Assembly: GCA_029562045.1 (NCBI GenBank)
Contig: JAKQWJ010000099.1
Location: 1 to 9,570 of the forward strand
DNA: 9,570 bases
Reading direction: 5' to 3'
Origin: Spirochaetota bacterium
GTDB lineage: Bacteria; Spirochaetota; Spirochaetia; DTKZ01
Below the pieces are notes generated by a model. It made no database searches and had not been told where the DNA came from. It was given only the letters and a program-made list of their open reading frames with translations. The position numbers and the translations under genes were made by a program. Each line of letters starts with the position of its first letter. Within the stretch, counting starts at the first letter, position 1. This document shows, in pieces, positions 7,646 through 9,570 of the stretch.

Positions 7646-8104
7646 TTATCGCACCTCCTGTGTATGATCGAGCTTCGCTTTCCTGATATCTTCATAAGAA
7701 AAGAAGGTCCTTTTCCCTTTCGTGTCCAGTTCCACACCCTCCTCGGATGTTTCCGCAACCACCCCTCCCACCCAGTCGCCGCCGTTTCGGGGGAGGACGC
7801 TGATTCCCCGGCCCCGGAAGATGGCGAACTCCCGCCGGCTCTTCAGGACCCGCTCCATGCCGGGGGAGGAAACCTCGATGCGGACGGAGGGGCTCTCCGT
7901 GATCATCTGGATCCGGGGGCGGAGGGTCTTGAGGATCTCCGAACAGGCCTCGTGATCCACCCCCTGGGGCCGGTGCACCACGGCGAAGACCTGCGCGCCG
8001 GTCTTCGTTCGGACCGCCCGCAGCTCCACCAGTTCGAAACCCATGCCTTTCACGATGGGTTCCGCGTCCTGAAAGATTTCCTCCCCGAGGGTGTTTGGAA
8101 TCAT
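7646..8104 (-). CDS. rimP: Ribosome maturation factor RimP
   Basis: RimP helps mature the 30S subunit before RbfA and others act. From the ATG at 8104 the product is 152 residues, the normal family length. The N-terminal alpha/beta domain opens MIPNTLGEEIF and includes PIVKGMGFELVELRAV (about 16-31); the hallmark motif RIEVSSPGMERVLKSRREF (about 75-93) precedes the C-terminal SH3-like barrel, which contains GGDWVGGVVAE and ends near residue 152. The frame is open upstream to an ATG at 8182, but those 26 extra codons run through the intrinsic terminator and have no family similarity, so I take 8104, which has AGGCGGAG just upstream. It is the first gene of the operon, and its stop lies three bases before the nusA start. 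Placement before nusA is the standard arrangement. Confidence 0.93.
   Translation of the reverse strand: MIPNTLGEEIFQDAEPIVKGMGFELVELRAVRTKTGAQVFAVVHRPQGVDHEACSEILKTLRPRIQMITESPSVRIEVSSPGMERVLKSRREFAIFRGRGISVLPRNGGDWVGGVVAETSEEGVELDTKGKRTFFSYEDIRKAKLDHTQEVR
7652..7659 (-). promoter_or_regulatory. Strong ribosome binding site of nusA
   Basis: The minus strand reads AGGAGGTG, a full anti-Shine-Dalgarno match, nine bases before the nusA ATG at 7642. It sits inside the last codons of rimP and supports the chosen nusA start. It is the best ribosome binding site in the window. Confidence 0.9.
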
Positions 8105-8108
8105 AGGG

Positions 8109-8116
8109 CTCCGCCT
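8109..8116 (-). promoter_or_regulatory. Ribosome binding site of rimP
   Basis: AGGCGGAG on the minus strand lies four bases before the ATG at 8104. It is imperfect (GGAG core) and the spacing is short, but it decides between this start and the upstream ATG at 8182, which has only a weak GGA-like stretch before it. Confidence 0.6.
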
Positions 8117-8139
8117 GTCAAGGAAGATCACGGGGGTAC

Positions 8140-8166
8140 AAAAAAAGAGTCGAACCTTCGACTCTT
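8140..8166 (-). terminator. Intrinsic terminator or attenuator between comF and rimP
   Basis: On the minus strand a perfect inverted repeat (GAGTCGAA, loop GG, TTCGACTC; 8164 to 8147) is extended by one AA/TT flank on each side and followed directly by seven T (8146 to 8140). This is a textbook intrinsic terminator for minus-strand transcription; the plus-strand side has no comparable T run. It lies 71 bases after the comF stop and about 36 bases before the rimP ATG, so it may end the mutS-comF unit. Because a promoter candidate lies upstream of it (8198-8226), it may instead sit in the leader of the rimP operon and attenuate it. Confidence 0.9.
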
Positions 8167-8197
8167 CCTCCCTGAAGAACATGAATCATCCATATAG

Positions 8198-8226
8198 AAC
8201 CTATCAAATCCCCGGGATCCTGTCAA
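8198..8226 (-). promoter_or_regulatory. Candidate sigma70-type promoter upstream of rimP
   Basis: A perfect -35 box TTGACA (8226 to 8221) is followed, after exactly 17 bases, by TAGGTT (8203 to 8198) as a weak -10, with TGA just before it, an extended -10 TGn element. The start of transcription would fall near 8190, 25-30 bases before the terminator hairpin. The -35 is 10 bases after the comF stop. The -10 matches the consensus at only three of six positions, so support is moderate. Confidence 0.5.
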
Positions 8227-8236
8227 GTTCACGGAA

Positions 8237-8956
8237 TCAATCGATGGCTATGGTCAGAACCGAGACCCGCTCCACCCCCATGGCCGTCAGGACCCCGGCG
8301 CAGGCGTCCGCCGTCGCCCCTGTGGTGAAGACATCGTCCAGCAGAACCACCCGCTTCGGAACTCCCCCCCGGATGGACTTTTTCGGCTGGATGGCTCCCC
8401 GCAGGTTCGTCTCCCTGTCGGTCCGGTTCAGGGTCTTCTGCTCCCGGCCTCCGCCGCTGCGGACCAGAAGCCTCCGATACCGGAAGCCATGGCGCCTCCG
8501 CAGCGCCCGGCAGAGAAGGAGCACCTGGTCGAAACCTCTGCGGGTCAGGGACTCCCGGCGGCAGGGAACGGGGACCAGGACGAGCCCGGGATCCAAGCCG
8601 CGCAGGTGGTCCGCCAGGAAGTCCCCGAAAAAAATCGCCAGGCCCGTCGCCCCCTCCCCCTTGTAGGCGGCCAGGGCCCGGGCGACCCGGGGCCGGGAGT
8701 ACAGGAAGAGGGAGTGGTTGTCCGCGAAACGGCGCTCCCGGCCCCGGCATCGCATGCAGAGCCGGTCCTCCGATATCAGGGGCATGGAACACACCGCGCA
8801 GCGGGGTCCGGCCTCGGGAACGAAGCTCCCGGCGCAGTCCCCGCAGACAGGGAAGGGGCCGCGGCGGCTGCGGAAGCTCAGGTACCCGCCGCAGAGAACG
8901 CAGCGCTCCGGAAACAGGAGGTCCAGGACGCGATGGGCTGTAAGGGAAAAAATCAT
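8237..8956 (-). CDS. comF: ComF/GntX-family phosphoribosyltransferase-like protein with double zinc-ribbon
   Basis: The product is 239 residues, the usual ComF length. The N-terminus has four Cys pairs: 19/22, 38/41, 53/56 and 67/70, spaced like two zinc-ribbon knuckles (CVLC, CGDC, CAVC, CMRC). The C-terminus is a type I phosphoribosyltransferase fold with VPVPCRRESLTRRGFDQ (about 128-144) and the PRPP-binding loop VVLLDDVFTTGAT (about 203-215). In Bacillus and Haemophilus, ComF family members are needed for natural DNA uptake; in many non-competent bacteria the role is unknown, and no competence gene is seen here. The start ATG at 8956 has only a run of G as a ribosome binding site, so expression may be low or start choice uncertain. 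It follows mutS after 63 bases and ends just before the promoter candidate. Confidence 0.93.
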   Translation of the reverse strand: MIFSLTAHRVLDLLFPERCVLCGGYLSFRSRRGPFPVCGDCAGSFVPEAGPRCAVCSMPLISEDRLCMRCRGRERRFADNHSLFLYSRPRVARALAAYKGEGATGLAIFFGDFLADHLRGLDPGLVLVPVPCRRESLTRRGFDQVLLLCRALRRRHGFRYRRLLVRSGGGREQKTLNRTDRETNLRGAIQPKKSIRGGVPKRVVLLDDVFTTGATADACAGVLTAMGVERVSVLTIAID

Positions 8957-9019
8957 GCCGCCCCCCCGGATACCATCACCGGGGGAAATTCCCCTCCGCT
9001 TCGGCGGCAGTCCTTCCGA
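8957..9019 (-). other. mutS-comF spacer with two small inverted repeats
   Basis: The 63-base spacer holds two adjacent inverted repeats: a 13-base near-palindrome (GGGGAAATTCCCC, 8982-8994) and a CCGC/GCGG stem with a four-base loop (8996-9007). Neither is followed by a T run on the minus strand, so they do not look like an intrinsic terminator and readthrough from mutS into comF is likely. No promoter box stands out. Confidence 0.5.
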
Positions 9020-9570
9020 TCAGGACTTCTTCTTCTCCGACAGAAGAATTTTCCGCCACCGGGCGATGAAGTTAAGGGCCTCCAGGGGGGTCGTTTTTTC
9101 CACCGGGTAGGCCAGAATCTCCTTCTCCAACACCTCCCGGCTCGAGAAGAGACTGCCCTGGACTTCCGCCTTTTTCGGCAGTCCCGCCCGTGAGGGGCCG
9201 CTCTCCCGGTGTTCCGTCAGATCCTCGAAGATCCGCACGGCCCGCAGGAGGACCTCGTCGGGGAGGCCCGCCAGTTTGGCCACATGGATGCCGTAGGAAT
9301 TGCTGGAGGGACCGCCCACCACTTTTTTCAGAAAGACGATGTCTCCCCCCTCCTCCGCCACGGCCATGGAATGGTTGGCCAGGCGGGGATGCTCCAGAAC
9401 CGTCAGTTCATGGTAGTGGGTGGCGAAAAGGGTCTTGCAGCGCACCCGGGCCAGGAGGTGTTCGCAGACCGCCCGGGCGATGGCCAGGCCGTCGTTGGTG
9501 CCCGTCCCCCGCCCCACCTCGTCCATCACCACCAGGCTTTTCTCGGTGGCATTGCGCAGAATGTTGGCGG
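9020..9570 (-). CDS. mutS: DNA mismatch repair ATPase MutS, C-terminal part, 5' end off the right edge
   Basis: MutS recognises mismatches and small loops in DNA and starts repair. The visible 182 codons reach from the window edge (ANILRNATEKSL) to the stop at 9020. The ATPase domain shows the Walker B region VVMDEVGRGTGTNDGLAIA and the conserved switch THYHELTVLE. Further on is the variable C-terminal region: QGSLF, a QxxLF-type beta-clamp binding motif, then PLEALNFIARWRKIL, a typical MutS ending helix. The usual GRGTST is GRGTGT here. The frame is open to the edge, so the missing 5' part (mismatch-binding and lever domains) should continue beyond it. Downstream is comF after 63 bases; cotranscription is likely. 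Confidence 0.96.
   Translation of the reverse strand, partial: ANILRNATEKSLVVMDEVGRGTGTNDGLAIARAVCEHLLARVRCKTLFATHYHELTVLEHPRLANHSMAVAEEGGDIVFLKKVVGGPSSNSYGIHVAKLAGLPDEVLLRAVRIFEDLTEHRESGPSRAGLPKKAEVQGSLFSSREVLEKEILAYPVEKTTPLEALNFIARWRKILLSEKKKS

Noticed and set aside
8093..8121. Second TTGACA (8121-8116) as a rimP promoter
   Set aside because: At the 17-base spacing the hexamer is CCAAAC, which is not a -10 box, and any start would fall inside rimP.
8105..8182. Longer RimP start at ATG 8182
   Set aside because: The 26 extra codons run through the terminator hairpin and its U-tract and have no RimP similarity; the ATG at 8104 gives the normal length and has a ribosome binding site.
6269..8197. 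Plus-strand open frame of 642 codons opposite nusA and rimP
   Set aside because: It is antisense to two certain genes, has no recognisable domain, and such frames arise from the GC-rich third positions of the minus-strand genes.
8208..8218. Small palindrome ATCCC-C-GGGAT inside the promoter spacer as an operator
   Set aside because: Only five-base arms in GC-rich sequence; nothing else marks it as a regulator site.
8953..8976. Seven-codon mini frame (MVSGGAA) ending in an ATGA overlap with the comF start
   Set aside because: Possible translational coupling, but it has no ribosome binding site and is short enough to be chance.

Overview
The window holds one continuous set of housekeeping genes, all on the minus strand, so it reads from right to left. 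In transcription order the genes are mutS (3' part only), a comF-family gene, then rimP, nusA, infB, rbfA, truB, ribF, rpsO and pnp (5' part only). Base composition is GC-rich, roughly 60% by eye, and coding density is close to 100%. I see no tRNA, rRNA, CRISPR array, insertion sequence, phage gene or accessory island.

The rimP-nusA-infB-rbfA-truB-ribF-rpsO-pnp order is the classic bacterial translation/transcription-factor operon. Several details suggest a spirochaete: a TruB motif reading GTLDKFAEGLL, a MutS Walker B region reading GRGTGTNDG, a RibF without a recognisable riboflavin kinase half, and, as I recall it, the same gene order in Treponema. This assignment is moderate-confidence inference from memory, not a search result.

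Right part (about 8237-9570): the end of mutS and a comF-like gene, 63 bases apart. Middle (about 8105-8236): the only real regulatory space in the window. It holds a sigma70-type promoter candidate, then a strong intrinsic terminator (perfect inverted repeat plus seven U), then the rimP ribosome binding site. The terminator either ends the mutS-comF unit or acts as an attenuator in the leader of the operon. Left part (1-8104): eight genes packed with spacers of 17 bases or less and with overlaps (infB/rbfA 8 bases, rbfA/truB 1 base, truB/ribF 4 bases), which points to translational coupling.

Functionally, RimP and RbfA mature the 30S subunit, S15 is an early 30S assembly protein, IF2 starts translation, TruB modifies the tRNA T-arm, NusA controls elongation and termination, and PNPase degrades RNA. 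RibF makes FAD. Points worth a second look are the zinc ribbon at the NusA C-terminus, the RibF lacking a kinase motif, the promoter-terminator leader, and the hexapeptide repeats in the IF2 N-terminal linker. I found no evidence for a new accessory system here.
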